Position numbers and translations under genes: made by a program
Source: Oppiella nova
Taxonomy: Eukaryota; Arthropoda; Arachnida; Sarcoptiformes; Oppiidae
Length of the DNA: 49,976 nt
Assembly (NCBI GenBank): GCA_905397405.1
Contig: CAJPVJ010000056.1
Coordinates: 1-49,976, forward strand
Direction: 5' to 3'
Shown here: positions 9,149 through 27,842 of the stretch, one piece after another
Layout: each line of letters begins with the position of its first letter
How positions within the stretch are numbered: position 1 is the stretch's first letter
Notes under the pieces: generated by a model
The model's input: the letters and a program-made list of their open reading frames with translations, nothing else
Databases searched by the model: none
Told to the model about the DNA's origin: nothing

Positions 9149-12100
9149 TTGTTTAGCAAATATTTTTTGAATCAATTTTTCGGTAGAATTGTCGAGTGTT
9201 TCCGATGTAATGACTGTCCCCTTCTTGCCTGTCGATGGTGTCGATGTGGTTGCTGTCAGTGCACCGGTCGATGTGGTGGACGGTGACTGAGGCTTTGCGG
9301 TGAATAGGGAGCGACAGTCGCCAAAGAGGCGCAAATAGCACAACCAGTCGAAGTGCCACAGTTTGACCCAATCAGTGACTACTCTTCATGAAAATACAAC
9401 AATTATTGTGCAAATAGTTTTATAACACTCTCTCGTATAATGAGTTTCAATTAAACCAAACGTAATATGATTGCCAATTCAGTGAAATGGACCCTCTTAT
9501 GGACATCATCCACAATGTGTGCACTTATCTCAAGTGCCGTCCGTTTACTTAAATTACACTATTTGTTATAAATTATTTTTCAATTTTCAATTTTCTATTT
9601 GTTTTATAAATGACTGAATAGATGATGTTTTACTAATAAGCAGTAATCAGAGAGAAAACATTTACATTTATGTTAAAAGTGTGACAAATTAAGAAATGAT
9701 TGGTAAAATGATTACACTTGACAGTGACTTCACTTTTTATATAATATACGCGAACTAATAAATTTTGCTGAACGGCCGTTCCGTTGCCACTAGTCCTACA
9801 AGTGCTCAATGGTTTCCTTGGAGACCTCGAAGAATATATTGTCATATGAGATGCTTTGGAGAGAATGTGCTATCATTGAAAGTCATATTGGAGAGCATCA
9901 TAACATGATAACGGCATCACATCATCATTTCATAGCTTTATTTTCAATTAACTGCAGAATTCGGGAGAGTATAATGTGTGACCCCTCACATATTTGTTCA
10001 AAATAAATTGTCATACGCTCTTCAATACGCTTTCACCAGCAATGCATTCATATTTAAAAGTATTCGCATTTTTATGGCAATAATCAAAAGCAAGCGATGA
10101 TGTATTGTATGTCTTTGTCTGATATGCGCTTATATATCACCTCTAAATAGTTGTTCAGTTATCACACAATTCTCTCTATAAGACCAGTATCTGAATGCAT
10201 TTTTGCATAAATATTTCATTACTTTCATCTCATTGCTATTGTTCCTAAAGATAACAATCAATAACATATGGAATCTCATCAACAAATTAAGAAACTTTTC
10301 AATCATCAAAATTACTTACAATTTTATTTGAATTTAATTCAATTGTTAAATATTATATGTTCCCGCATATTAGTAATTATTATTAAATATCGTTTAGATA
10401 TGGTTATTAAAAGTCGATTATACAATTAATCTAAGATTTCTTTAAAATTAATTCTAATATCAAAAAATGATTCGTTTCTTAAATATAAGAAATGATTACT
10501 TTTCTAAATATTTTATTGTTTTAGCACAGTCTAACATGTTTAGACAATAATTTTCTAATAGTGCATAGAATACCGCAAATATCACACATTTATTCAAGTA
10601 TTGAATATAACTATAAATATGATTTATGAATCGAGGTGTAACCCAATCTACAAAACTTGAAGCAAACATTTATTTCATATTCAAACTACAAGTCTATAGA
10701 CAATCATAACTTAGGTTTGAATTGCAGAGGAAGTCAATGCTTGAGTTAAAGGTTTGCGAAAACTAAAAGCAATTACACTTCTCTTATTCTTTTACTAATA
10801 TATTATTTTATCTAAAAATAGTATCACATTTGAAAATTCTGTTTTTTGTTTAAGAAATATTTTATTATACATATTAATAAATTATTATACACTGTATACA
10901 AGATTTTATTATCAGATTTATAAATAAGTTATAATAATAATAATAAATATTCTGTTTTTAAGTTGCTAAAAATACAATAAAATTTTAATTTTATTAGTCT
11001 ATAATTTCTTATTGTAATTAAGATTTTTATATTACATATTTAAAAATCATTAAAAGTATTTAAAATTTTTGATTTTGAAAAAAATCCACATAGACTTGAA
11101 TTAATCTGAAAACATAATAGGTTCTATATAATCTTAACATTCAATCGAAATCAATCTGAATTTATATTGATTTATCTATTTATCATTTTGTAAAAACAGA
11201 TCTTTCAGTGAAGTCATTGATTCATTACTAATACTTTTTGATGACATTAGTTCATAAAAGCTTAAATAAAACATAGTTTGTTGAGTAATATTAAGTTATT
11301 AATAATATAAATTAAAATCATTTAAAGACAGTTTATTCAATAAATTTGCTTAATATAATAGTAACTACACAACGAATTTGTAAATTTTTATAAACTGACT
11401 GTTAAACTACTAAAACTAGACTAAAGAAACTATTTAGTAATAAAACTTTTTAATTGAAAGTCAGTTATGCCTCGACTGTGAGTTGAGAGAAGTGAAGGAA
11501 GTTTTAATAAAATACTTGACATATTCTATGGTTTAAAATAAGGCATTCTTCAGGCACTGTTTGCTTCTGTTTATTTTATTTTCAAATTTCAATTAATAGT
11601 TGTCTAACTGAGAGATAATTCTTCATTTTGACGAGTGTTCATAAATTAACTTCTTGTTCATATAATGAATATAATTTATAGGATGGCATTCAAAACACTT
11701 TCTCATGGGTCCCTACATAGAGAGCCGATTCAATCGCTCATAATTTGGTTTTAGTTTTGAAAATTTATGATTTTTAGTGTTTTGTAAGGTTACTACTCAT
11801 ATAGCCTTCACTATTACCGGCAACGATAGCGCAAAGTGGTAGTCGTGGTAGTCGTGGGAGACTTTTTAACGCTGGGCTCACCAGAAAAGCGTCTACTTTG
11901 CTGTAACCAATGCATTGGGCTTCAGAGCACTGGGACCTCCTGCCAGCACCCATTCCTCCCTGTTTAACACAATGAAAGCTCGAGTAAAACAACTAGTTTT
12001 AGTTTTTTACAAATGAGATTCTGTGTAAATAAAACATGATTCCTAAATAAAGTAAATCTCTTATTAGACAGTTGTTCACATCAATTGACTTCTTCTTCCT

Positions 12101-13191
12101 GTCCTTTCAAGACAATCACTATTCCCGTGATTATAATCTCTACAAAAATCAATAAGAATGTGAATAAACAGAAAAGTAATTCAAATAATTCACTCAATAT
12201 TCATATGTTGTGCTCAGAGGTGTTGCCCCTAAACAACAAGAGTTGACAAATGAATGTAAAGGTGTTGTCATCAAAGCCACACAAAACCGCATCTAATTTC
12301 ACTCAACGTTTATATCTCACGAACCAAATGTTTTTGTATTGTTTTTCATTAATACTATAAGATATTACACAATGAATATGACATTCAGTTAAATCTGAAA
12401 AGTGTTCAGAGAATCCCTAAGGACTTACTGTTAGAGTCAGACATCAAAGCTTATAATACAATATATTTTCAGTGACTGACGAGTCGTCAAATAGAGGCAA
12501 AAAAGAGGACAATTTTCTCATCGAAATGACGACAATTTTCTCAGAAATCTCTTTCGGCAACAAATAGATAAAAGTTGACCTTTTGCTGCACTCGCCTTAG
12601 GTTTTCCATTACCATACCATTACCCATTACCTTGGTCATTGTCAAAGGGGGAGAACAGTAAGCTTTTCTACTCTTAATTATTTTACAGCCCATCATTAAA
12701 GTGTAGGTGAATAGGGAACGTGTAGTCGTGTTAAGTCGCTTTCTAAATGTTTTGAGGCGAGACATCGGTCCCGAAACCCAGGGGCGTAATTAGGTAGCCC
12801 ATCATTGCTATGATCAAGTACAATTGCTATGATCACAGCTATGATCACTGCTATGATATGATCGGTGCTTCGTGAAAGATCATAGGCACAGCGTTCAGAT
12901 GTGCTGTACAACTGTGACACGACTAGTATTCTCTAGTATTCTGGGTGTAGTACATAGTGAGGAGCACCTATCCCAGGCCCAGGCCCTTCATTGTGGGCCG
13001 TTAAGGGTAAAGCCCTCCCCCCTAGTTGTCATGTAGTAAAGTTGCTGCAACACAGCCAAATCAACTCTAATGATTGTCTTAAACCTCAAGAATTTACAGT
13101 CCACTGATATAAACATTTTCTGAGCCATAAAATTCATTGAAGATTATCACAAATATCACGATTATTAAGTGAATCACAAGTTATAAAAGTT
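9149..13191. other. Intergenic region between divergent Tdc and gooseberry genes
   Basis: About 4 kb, mostly AT-rich. It probably contains both promoters and untranslated leader sequence: Tdc leaves leftward from 9148 and the Pax gene rightward from 13192. Two GC-richer islands stand out (about 11800-11960 and 12540-13030). No ORF here resembles a known protein to me. No tRNA or snRNA was recognised. Confidence 0.5.
12805..12864. repeat. Clustered GCTATGAT direct repeats upstream of the Pax gene
   Basis: Four copies of GCTATGAT (three continuing as CA) fall within 60 bp, about 330 bp 5' of the gooseberry start codon. It could be a degenerate minisatellite or a cluster of binding sites; nothing in the sequence decides. 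Confidence 0.6.
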
Positions 13192-18229
<5,038 letters not shown>

Positions 18230-19830
18230 GCTTATAATACACATTATTTCTTTATAATCAACTATTTGATTTAAAATATAATATTAGCAGCTATTAGTAT
18301 AATAAACACATTACTTTCTATTTAATCATTCCTGAAATACAAAATGTAATTCTTGAACACTTTATTTTAACTTTTAATGCTTAATATTATTTAATACCAA
18401 AATATTGTGTCGATTTTATTATATTAATTTTTACCTTTGAAATAATTGATTTCATTTATTGCTTTGCTTATAATATCATTGATAAGTTATTAAATTAGAA
18501 CTTAAATAATGAAAAAGTCTTTTAATAAAAACATCAGTTTTATAGTTACAGCTCAAACTTGCCAATTGTTATATAACTATATATAACTATATATAATTGA
18601 ATATTTCAAATGCAGTTAATTAATTGATGCTATGTATACTTTAATATGTTAAAATATTATAGAATTTTTGTATGCTTTATTCTGAATACAATATACAGAT
18701 AAACAAACATAATCATATACAGTATAACATTTTAATTCAGTGGTGATATAATAATTTTATTGAAATGTAAATATATTTTCATTTTAAAATATTCAATAAA
18801 CTTTTATTATTAATAATTTTTAATAAATGATTTTATTAAAATATACAATTATATTACTTTATATGGCACGGTTAACTAATATTTTGAGATTTGTTATATA
18901 TATTATTAAAATACAGAATACTTTGTAAAGTATTAACACCTTTGATGAAATATAAATTTTATAACCATATTTGACTGTTTAGATTCTAAACTTTTAAACC
19001 CATATAAAAGTTTAATAATTACTTCATAAATTATCTGCCATATTTATAACTTAATATAATAGTGTCATAATTTGTCATTTTAAGAATTAGCTTGGTCATT
19101 CAGTAATTTTATTAGTTTAATCCCCAAATTAATTTAATAATAAAATTATAGATATTTAGCAAATTATAGAATTAATGCTCCAATTAAATGAATTTATAAA
19201 CTGTTTTTAATATTCAGTATTTATAAAAAGTAATAATCAATGATAAGATTAAAATAAAACATTATTTATTTACGATATTCAAGCTCTGATTGGATTTAAA
19301 ATAATTATTTTATATAATCTTTTATACATAAATTTTTTTTAATTTGTGAACATTTTAGTAAATAACACATTAATTATAGTTTTGATGATCAAAGGGCTGT
19401 ATTGATTGAAACAACACATGAGGCGATCTTCATATCAAAACAGACATAAATTATATATGAATTTCTGAAACAAAAACTAATTCGTGAATATAATGAACAC
19501 AATCAACACAATAGTAGTTAATCGATGGAGTAGTGTTGAGTTTTATGAATATTTGACTCAAAAACACTTTTAAAACTAATATTTATGAAAATCCATTTTT
19601 CATCACTTTCTCACCAAAACTTTATCACTTGATAAAATTTTAAAGTATTGTCCAAATACTGTATCAAACGTACAAAGTTCTTCCATTAATTGAATAACGT
19701 TTTAATCACAAAATACAAAAACTTGACAAATGATCGACACGATGTAGTAATAAATGAATGAATCAAATATTGAAATAAGAGATCGACTCTTATAAGTAAA
19801 CTGGATGAAATAAGTTTAAGTACAATGTGT
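18230..19830. other. Convergent intergenic spacer
   Basis: Very AT-rich 1.6 kb between the stop codons of two converging genes (Pax on +, metallopeptidase on -). It presumably holds both 3' UTRs. No ORF, repeat or RNA gene was seen. Confidence 0.5.
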
Positions 19831-22800
19831 TCACCAAACGACACATTTCTTGTCCGGATCCGGATTCATACGAGAATTTGGTTTACATTTGAATTGTTGA
19901 GCGAATTCATAGGAGTTGGAAAGGGTTCCGATGACTCTGTCAAATAATTAGATTTAACCTCTGTCCTTGGTTAGATTTAGTAAAAAAATATGTCAAAAAT
20001 ATAAACCTGAACTGTGCCGGACTGTGCGGGTCATTCATTATCTGTAGTTTCAATGCTTCGGGCGTACCTATGGATGATTGCATTATATTCTCATGTATTC
20101 TCATTATATGTAATAATTGTATATTTACTCGTTGAACACCAAACTTGTGAAAAGCCCACAAAAAAGAGCTGCAAATTCGTGAGATTCACGCCCGGAAGCG
20201 GTAGTTCTGTGGGATGTTTGCTGAGCCATGATTTGTACGCCTATAATAATTGGGTCATTTGTGTTCAACACAATTCATTATTTGGTTATTTGGCATAATT
20301 TGCACAATTGCTTACATTATAAGCCGCTGTAAGACCTCCATTATCGGCAACGTTCTCACCAATTGTTTGCTTCCCATTTACCTGAAATCAACAAATCAAA
20401 CATATTATCAATGTTAGGGTTAGAGTGGTTTGTAGGGTCATTGTAGGCATACATACATGTTCACTTCCAATCGTGTATTTACTAATAATAAAATATGTAA
20501 AAAACACTTATGAATAAAGCGCGAAAACATTCATAATGAATAAAACATACTTATACTGGTCAATAAAGCACTTCATCCTATCCTCAAACTTTCTAATTGT
20601 GCTATTCTTCCACCACTGGTGAAGATTGCCACTTTTGTCGTACTCTCGACCCTGATCTGTACGATAAAAACATATTTCACGCATTTGTCTATAGATTGTT
20701 CACACATATTATCTTTACCATCAAATGCGTGACTGAGTTCGTGGCCCATCACTACCTGCGTGAAAGAGATTACAAATAAAGTCAATAATTTATAAAATTT
20801 GATTTCATTTGCTTACCCCCATTGCTCCAAAATTTAGTGACTTCGGATAATTAATGTCGTAGAAGGGCGCCTATACCAACATATTCACCAATTAGTTGTA
20901 TTTAATATTAAAATATTATTATTGTATGTCTATTGAGAGGCCACACTTTAACATTCAAACTCATTGTAAAGAATATAAAAAATCGATTTACAGAATATAA
21001 ATAAATCTCATAATTATTGTACAAATTTTTTCGCTTAGAATAATAAAACTGTTTGACTGTCTGTTTGGCCGTATCTATGATTATGACAATACCTGTAGTA
21101 TTCCGGCCGGAAATACTGTAAATAAACCAAACAATTTAGAGACAGTTTTAATACGTATAGTGAGAAATTAAAATTACCAATCTGATTTTTTGTAGGCGTA
21201 TAATATGCGTTAACAGTAGGCGGAGACATTTCCCATTCAGATTTATTTGCCTTTAAGTTGTGATATTTTGTATTAGTATTATACAACAAATATTAAACCA
21301 ACAATTTTGAATAAATTACCATTTTATCAATTTTTTGAATGTTTCGAAGCAAAGCAAATGAATTCATTTTAATGTTGTTTTCAAAATATTTGTTTTCGTC
21401 AAACTCGAGCTAAACGTGAAAAATAATGCAAATCAAGTTTTTAAAAGTGTAAGTGGAAAGGCATGTTAGGCATACCCCGTCATATTTCTGGTTCAATTTA
21501 TTAGAGTCGAGAATAAAATCAGGAAAACCAATCATATCAGTGATAGCGTCGGCCTTTGAATGGAAATTTGAATCACATTTCAAATTCAATTCAAATCAAT
21601 TGCTGTCAAATGGTATGAAGAGAAAGTGACCTTTTCTTTAGCCAATTGTCTCGTGTTTTCGTCCATCCAATTAAGATGAGGCAAATTGTTTTTGAACGCA
21701 TCCCTCACCTCTTCAATCATGGTTTGTGCCATCTTTTTGGACTCTCCGTCGAAGACCGCCTTCACAAACATCGCCCCCAAAGCAAAGCCCATCACACCGT
21801 TGGTGTCAGTGACGCAATACCTCCAGGGGCTCTCTGTCCCTTCAGATCCCATTAAAGCCTTTCTTAATATCTTTGAGGCCTCTCTGAAGGGCTTCGATAG
21901 ACATGAAGTCATAGTTTGCACGACAGACCAGCCCATGTAGTTGGATAGGACACTGCATTAAGCCATTGGTTAGAGTCTATTATTCATCTGATTATAACAA
22001 CGTTTGTCTTACATCTTGTTTTGATCGTCTTTCAAGTGATCCTCTATTAGATCCGATAAATTAGTCATATATTCCGGCGAATAGATTACAATTTGCTCGC
22101 TTTCAGTGATCGGTCGACTGATGTTATCAAAAGCGCGTCTGAAATATGAGACCCAGTCTATCACTTTACACCTTCTTTTCATTTCTTTTAGAGTCATCTT
22201 ATGGTAAGTCCTTTCGTCATCTCTCCTCTGGTCCGCAGGAATTGTAATCTTTTTTTTATTCAAATAATTGTCGTTAATATTTCAAATAAATAAATCAAAT
22301 CAACATTCAAAACCTGAGCCAATTTCTTCTCAAACTCCAACACTTTTGTCATCTGATCTCTCGTACTATTCTCTTCTCCTCCGAGAAGTACTCCGACTTT
22401 TGTCATAAAATTCAAGTACGCCTTCAACACCTGAAACATATGATTGCATTCAATAAAATGATGGCATTTAACATGTTTTCCGTTTGTAAATCACTTCGTC
22501 ATCAGATGTCTTATTGATATAATAGTCTCTTGAAGGCAGTCCAAGTCCGCTCTGATCTATTTGTATAATATTTTGGGTCGAATTCTTCTCATCGGCGCCT
22601 ACAGCCCATGAGAATAGTCCGCCCCTATTGTAGACGTTGTGCAGTAATTCAAGGGATTCCTGAAAATCCCATTCATTCACATCGAAATCCCCGCTTATAT
22701 TCCATCCTTTAATCTGTTTTCAATGGTTTAATACTCTATTAATTTCAATACAACTTATTATTGTTAGTATATGATTACGTTTTTGAGAAAGTCTTGCATT

Positions 22801-23722
22801 GGTTTTGGTCCATATTTTTCAATTGTCTCGTTTTTATCGACACACGAGTGATAGTATACTCTGGCCTTCCGCTCAGCACTCAGTGGATTGCTGTCAGGTT
22901 TGCTCTCTTCTGTCATTATAAACACAGTTATTATTAATTAATAACTTATTAATGATTAGTATTTCATATTCTCAATCAAGTTCTCAATAACAATTCAAAT
23001 CGGATTCAAAGTAATTCATTAAAGTATGGATTGTCCGATAAATGAGTCAAATAATGTCAAACCTAAGACATTCTTCATGACTAATTGGTTTTCCTGCCAT
23101 AGTTTGCCAAATGTTCCCCAAATGGACTTCCCATCGGGTAATGGATTGTCGCGAACCCAACCCCCGCACGCATACTGATAAAAGTCATCACAGGGATCAG
23201 TCTTAAAGTCAATGGCATTGATGATAGCACTGGCAACTGTTATACACGACGGTGTTAAACAATACTGGGCTAAATATGAAAATAGAAAATATTGTTTATT
23301 TAAGAATACATTTATTTAAAACAAACAATTATAAGATATAATAAATACATACATTTGTTTTGAGTGCTGACGTGCACCTGAAAGGTTGTATTTGACTGAG
23401 CGGTCAAAACGGATATTAATATAATGATAACACAACTGAGAAATGCGATAACAATTAATAACAATTTTTCAAAAGGCGAGGAGCGGTCCCAAAAGCCCCG
23501 TCTGCGGACCCGTTTACTGGTGGCACTGACTGGACTCAGAAATGAAACGCCCGGAGAGTTGGAAAACTTTTGGTGGTTCTGCTCCTGAGCTTCTGATGCT
23601 AACTGCTGACCACTAGCCGATAGGTTAGGGTTACCAATGCCTGTCACCGTGATATCAGTGGGAAAGTTACTGACATCAGAGGCCTCGTCATCATCGAAAT
23701 CAGTTTTCTTATAACGAGGCAT
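19831..23722 (-). CDS. M13 zinc metallopeptidase (neprilysin / endothelin-converting enzyme type)
   Basis: A type II membrane ectopeptidase that cleaves small signalling peptides outside the cell. Nineteen coding exons with consistent phases give 810 aa: 23353-23722, 23063-23269, 22779-22909, 22495-22713, 22314-22430, 22013-22248, 21631-21952, 21476-21553, 21320-21409, 21178-21250, 21093-21115, 20817-20870, 20719-20755, 20551-20656, 20457-20481, 20316-20381, 20129-20240, 20007-20067, 19831-19936. A cytosolic tail of about 83 residues is followed by one membrane segment (about 86-108, [19 protein letters not shown]). The ectodomain has [24 protein letters not shown]-type substrate residues (here [12 protein letters not shown]), zinc motif HELSH (645-649), ENVADNGG (Glu 705, Asp 709) and the family C-terminus CVVW. 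All zinc ligands and cysteine landmarks are present, so it should be active. The acceptor CAG directly abuts the ATG, so a non-coding exon lies upstream. Neprilysin versus ECE subfamily is not resolved. Confidence 0.93.
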
Positions 23723-25643
23723 CTGTAAGATAATAGCAGGTTCAGTTAAGTTTTGTTTATTTTTCATTTCGTTCATATTTTGTTCAACAATTTTTTATAA
23801 TTAATTTTGTTTCAATTATATAATCTACAGTGTAAACAATATTTGAGCATTGTTCTAGTAAAATATACAATGTGCAATTACAACTGTAATATGATCCATT
23901 CTTATCTTTAAAATCCAATACTTTTCCGTTTTATATACATTATTGTTATTTTACTATTTTTCCAATATTTTTCTAATATTTTGATGTAATACTGTAGAAA
24001 TAACAATAAGTTTAATAATCAATTGTGATCTGATAAGTGAGTATTACTGTTGATAAGAGTCATAATAATAATAAAGAATTTTAAAATTAAAAAATGGTAT
24101 GTCCTCTTGAGAAATCGAGCTTGCCTATCATTGAATAAATGATTACACTAATTTTTATTAATTTTAATAAACGGATAATTAAATCCCAAATTCTATAAAG
24201 TAATTGTAAATTTATTGTAGCTTTAGATTATTTTGTTAGAATATTTTAATATTTTTATGATTAAAATAATCTTAATGTCATTAAAATATTAGGATAAAAA
24301 TGGTAAATATATAAATTAGATTATTTCATTTATTCAAAATCTGAATTTTTATGAAATATTGTTTGTAAAAATTATAACTCTATTAATAAATCAAAATTTT
24401 TTAATTAAAATATAATACTAAATCAATTATGACATTCACATGTATATCAATCACATTTAGTTTGAATAATAGAAAATTATTTATTATACAAAGTGTACAG
24501 TATTATCATTTATTATCTCTTTCATTGTTTTAATTATTAATGAATTAATTTATAAAAGATTATAATTAAATTATTCTAATTAAATATTTATATATTTGTT
24601 CTAGCAATTAAAATAAAATTATTTTTAGGTCATTAATTTTTATTAAGATTTAGGTAAGTCTTTAATTAAATTAAAATGTTACACAACTTATATACTGTAA
24701 TGGTTTATGAATTAAGCTAATCACTCTCCTTAAAAATGGGATAATGTTAGAAATTTGTTTAAAAAATCAAAAAATTTTATAACAAATTTAGATATAATCT
24801 TTATAGGCTAATAAAAACAACTATAACCTAATCTGAACACTATGCTGAGTATTAACTTGTTATATAAGCAAAATAAAAACATTATTAACAATTTTGACAT
24901 TTGTTTTAATAAAATTCACTAACAAATTGGTATGATGTTGTCACAATAAATCCTTTATTTGTATAGTTCTTAAAGATTGTATTGATTTAGAGAATATTAT
25001 CAATATTTACAACAAATTTATTTATAATACAATCTTATAATGATGTATAACTCACTGGTTTCAGTTGTATTCCATTCATTCTTTACTCAACTGATGCTTT
25101 GAAATACATCTAAATTTTTTCATGATTTAAAATAATTAATATTAAGAATATATCGATTCAAGTATAAAATTTTTGTTAACAACAAAACAGTGAATGACTG
25201 ACAATTAAAACATACAGGACAATAACGAAAACTTTTGTATGGAATAAAATATTTTACTAGTTTATTTTTGCCTAAAATCTAACTTAACCTGACAAGTGAG
25301 AGTAGATGATGAATATAATTTAAATTTTAAACATCTAAACCCTCTTATAAAATACATTAAATGTGCAAATCTGGTGAATTTGGTTAAAACACACATATTG
25401 GCTGTGATTGGATTAAATTGTATACACAAATAGTAAACACAATTAAGTTTTAGAAGATTTAATTTTAAAAGTTAACAAATTATGAATAATATAAACAGAG
25501 AGACGGAAAGTAAGACAGATTGGAGAGTAAGACGTAAGACATGTGCAAAAAAGCAATCAAACAAATGGACACAAGTGTATGGCATATGAAGAATGAGGAC
25601 ATATGAAGAATATGAATATAAAGGTTCCGGTAATGGCACTTAC

Positions 25644-25700
25644 CTGCGCTACAAACCAGCCCTACATCACACAACAGGCAATTAAGGATATGAATTGTAT
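25644..25700 (-). other. Probable 5' untranslated exon of the metallopeptidase gene
   Basis: On the minus strand, GTAGCGCAG is followed by the strong donor GTAAGT (donor just below 25644) in a locally GC-richer patch. The first coding exon downstream begins exactly at an acceptor (CAG|ATG, 23722), so a leader exon is required and this is the best candidate I see. The right boundary (transcription start) is a guess. Confidence 0.45.
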
Positions 25701-25966
25701 TAATTAAGGCTTACGTTTGTTATGTGACACGATTTGTATTTGGTTTGATCATTTATGTGCACATTCTTGGCTTTTAATTTAATTAAAAATATTACATTCG
25801 TTTATTATATGCAAAATGCAATAAAACATATCATCTCTATATGATAGCAACACAAGACAAACACATTTGTTGTTGATTTCATAGATTTAAATGAAGTTCT
25901 GGTTGTTCTGGTTAAGGACTAATGAGGAGAGTGCTGTCTCCGACTCTCTCAGTCGCTCACTGTCTG

Positions 25967-26015
<49 letters not shown>
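25967..26015. repeat. (CT)n microsatellite upstream of the metallopeptidase gene
   Basis: A CT tract with two TTT interruptions. It lies about 270-320 bp upstream of the putative leader exon on the minus strand, where it reads as GA repeats. It may be a GAGA-factor-type promoter element or a simple microsatellite. Confidence 0.9.
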
Positions 26016-27842
26016 AGCTCATAAAGCCTTTGGAGTGCACTCTATGTTATGTAAGGCGACGAACTCACAGCTCTCGGGTATCCATTGCGCATACAGTCAG
26101 AGCTGCGAAGGCCAGGGATGTGAGCACTGATCGATATGGCAGTTCATGTGATAACATACTTATAATATAGTCAATTGCAAAATAAATTCATTTTTACTGT
26201 AATTACTTACATATAGGAATTCACTTCTGATTTAATATTTTGCTTACAAAGTGAATGTCAACAGAATTCAGATAAAATTTAGTAAATTAAAACTCAAGAA
26301 TATACTAGAATCCCATAAGAATATACTTTTGTATTATTTTTCATGAAGTATACCAAAGTCACTAAAATTAAAATAATTTAATAATAATTTAGTGTTAAAT
26401 TATGAACAAAATGTTTATTTCGATTCAGTTCAGTTTATTATACAATATTATAAGTATACTGTAGTATATAGTATATACTATATATACTAATATAAATCTT
26501 GTCATTGAATTTGATTTAGATTCCTATAAATATTTTTATTTATATCTTACTTTGAGAACAGATTTCATAATATTATTTATTACTGGAAATACTGAGAAAT
26601 ATAAACTTAATTTTATAAAAATAATTAAACTCAAAATAGACTAAGATATGTGATTATACTTTAAATGTACATAACTTATAGTCTAAACATTTAGATACAG
26701 TATCACAAACACAAATGAAAATATAATTGAGTGATTATATTAATACAGAATTTTCTATAATACAAAAGTGTTTCATTTTTAGCAGTTTTTGGTGCAAAAC
26801 TAATCTAAAGTCCAAAAATGTAGACTGAATGAGTGAATATATTGATTGTAATAACTGTTGCAAAACTCTGGCTAATAATGAAAATGCTCTTAAATTGGAT
26901 GCTTTTGTCTCATTTCCCGTTCATTAGTAAAATAAAAACAAGTTCTGAAATAAAGCCTCGAGTTATATAAAATAATTAATTTTTCGTTTACTGGTAAAAC
27001 AATTAAAACTCTATTTGTTATATATAAAAAAAATCCATGCAATTCTCTATAGTTGTAGAAAGCATTGTGACGTAAACTGAGGTATCGAGTTAAGTGATAA
27101 AAGTTAAGATATTATATTCAATTCAAACACATCTGTGGATTCGCTAAGTACTGTACTCACGAGTCAGTTAATATATTGTATAATACTGTACTGTAGTTTT
27201 GTGTATACTAGTTTTGTGGGTACTATGCAGTCAAATCTAATTATAATTAAATTAAATGAAAAAATTTTTGCTTCAAAAACATTTGAAGAATTAGCAATTT
27301 GTATAATAACTTGTACAGTATACTATGAAATAATGTATTAATTTAATTTCTTTATAAATATTTCAGGATATTTTAATTTTAAATTAAGTTGAATCAAATA
27401 TAATTTTAAACTCATGTATAAGTTCTTTATTAATTTCAATTAATTTTATTGAAAAATAAGAATATTACTGATATTCATATACAAATAAATAATAAAATTT
27501 AGCAAAGTCAATTATTGAATTAGCAAATATAATGAAAACAATTTTGTTAACATTTGAGAATTAAGTTCTTACAGTAGCTGCACTTATACGGGTAATAATT
27601 ATCCATAAGTGATTAGAAAATAATGTTAACATTTGATTCATTCGAGTTATTTCTAATGCCAATAATAAATTTGCTTAAAAGTAATCGTGTAAATTAAAAA
27701 TTATTTAAAATTGTCTAAAAGACTAGCGTTTGGCACAAAAGTATATAAGAAATTTATAAGAAATTGTAAAATATAAGAAAGTTTGCATTTTTAAAGCGGC
27801 CGTCCATTTAAGTAACTATTGATTGAAATTGCAAAATACAAC

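Larger units (their letters stand above)
23723..27842. other. Leader intron, promoter region and spacer
   Basis: About 4.1 kb of mostly AT-rich DNA. It probably contains the metallopeptidase leader intron (23723-25643), its promoter (around 25.7-26.1 kb, GC-richer, with a CT microsatellite) and the 3' flank of PLOD. Nothing in it looks coding. Confidence 0.45.

Noticed and set aside
9190-9343. N-terminal extension of Tdc upstream of 9148
   Set aside because: The frame is open, but the Thr/Ser-rich stretch does not match family N-termini; [10 protein letters not shown] at 9148 fits better. It could still be a longer isoform.
11774-11992. 72-codon open frame on - as a gene
   Set aside because: No domain or splice context, and its C-terminal half is AT-rich filler; kept only as a GC-island observation.
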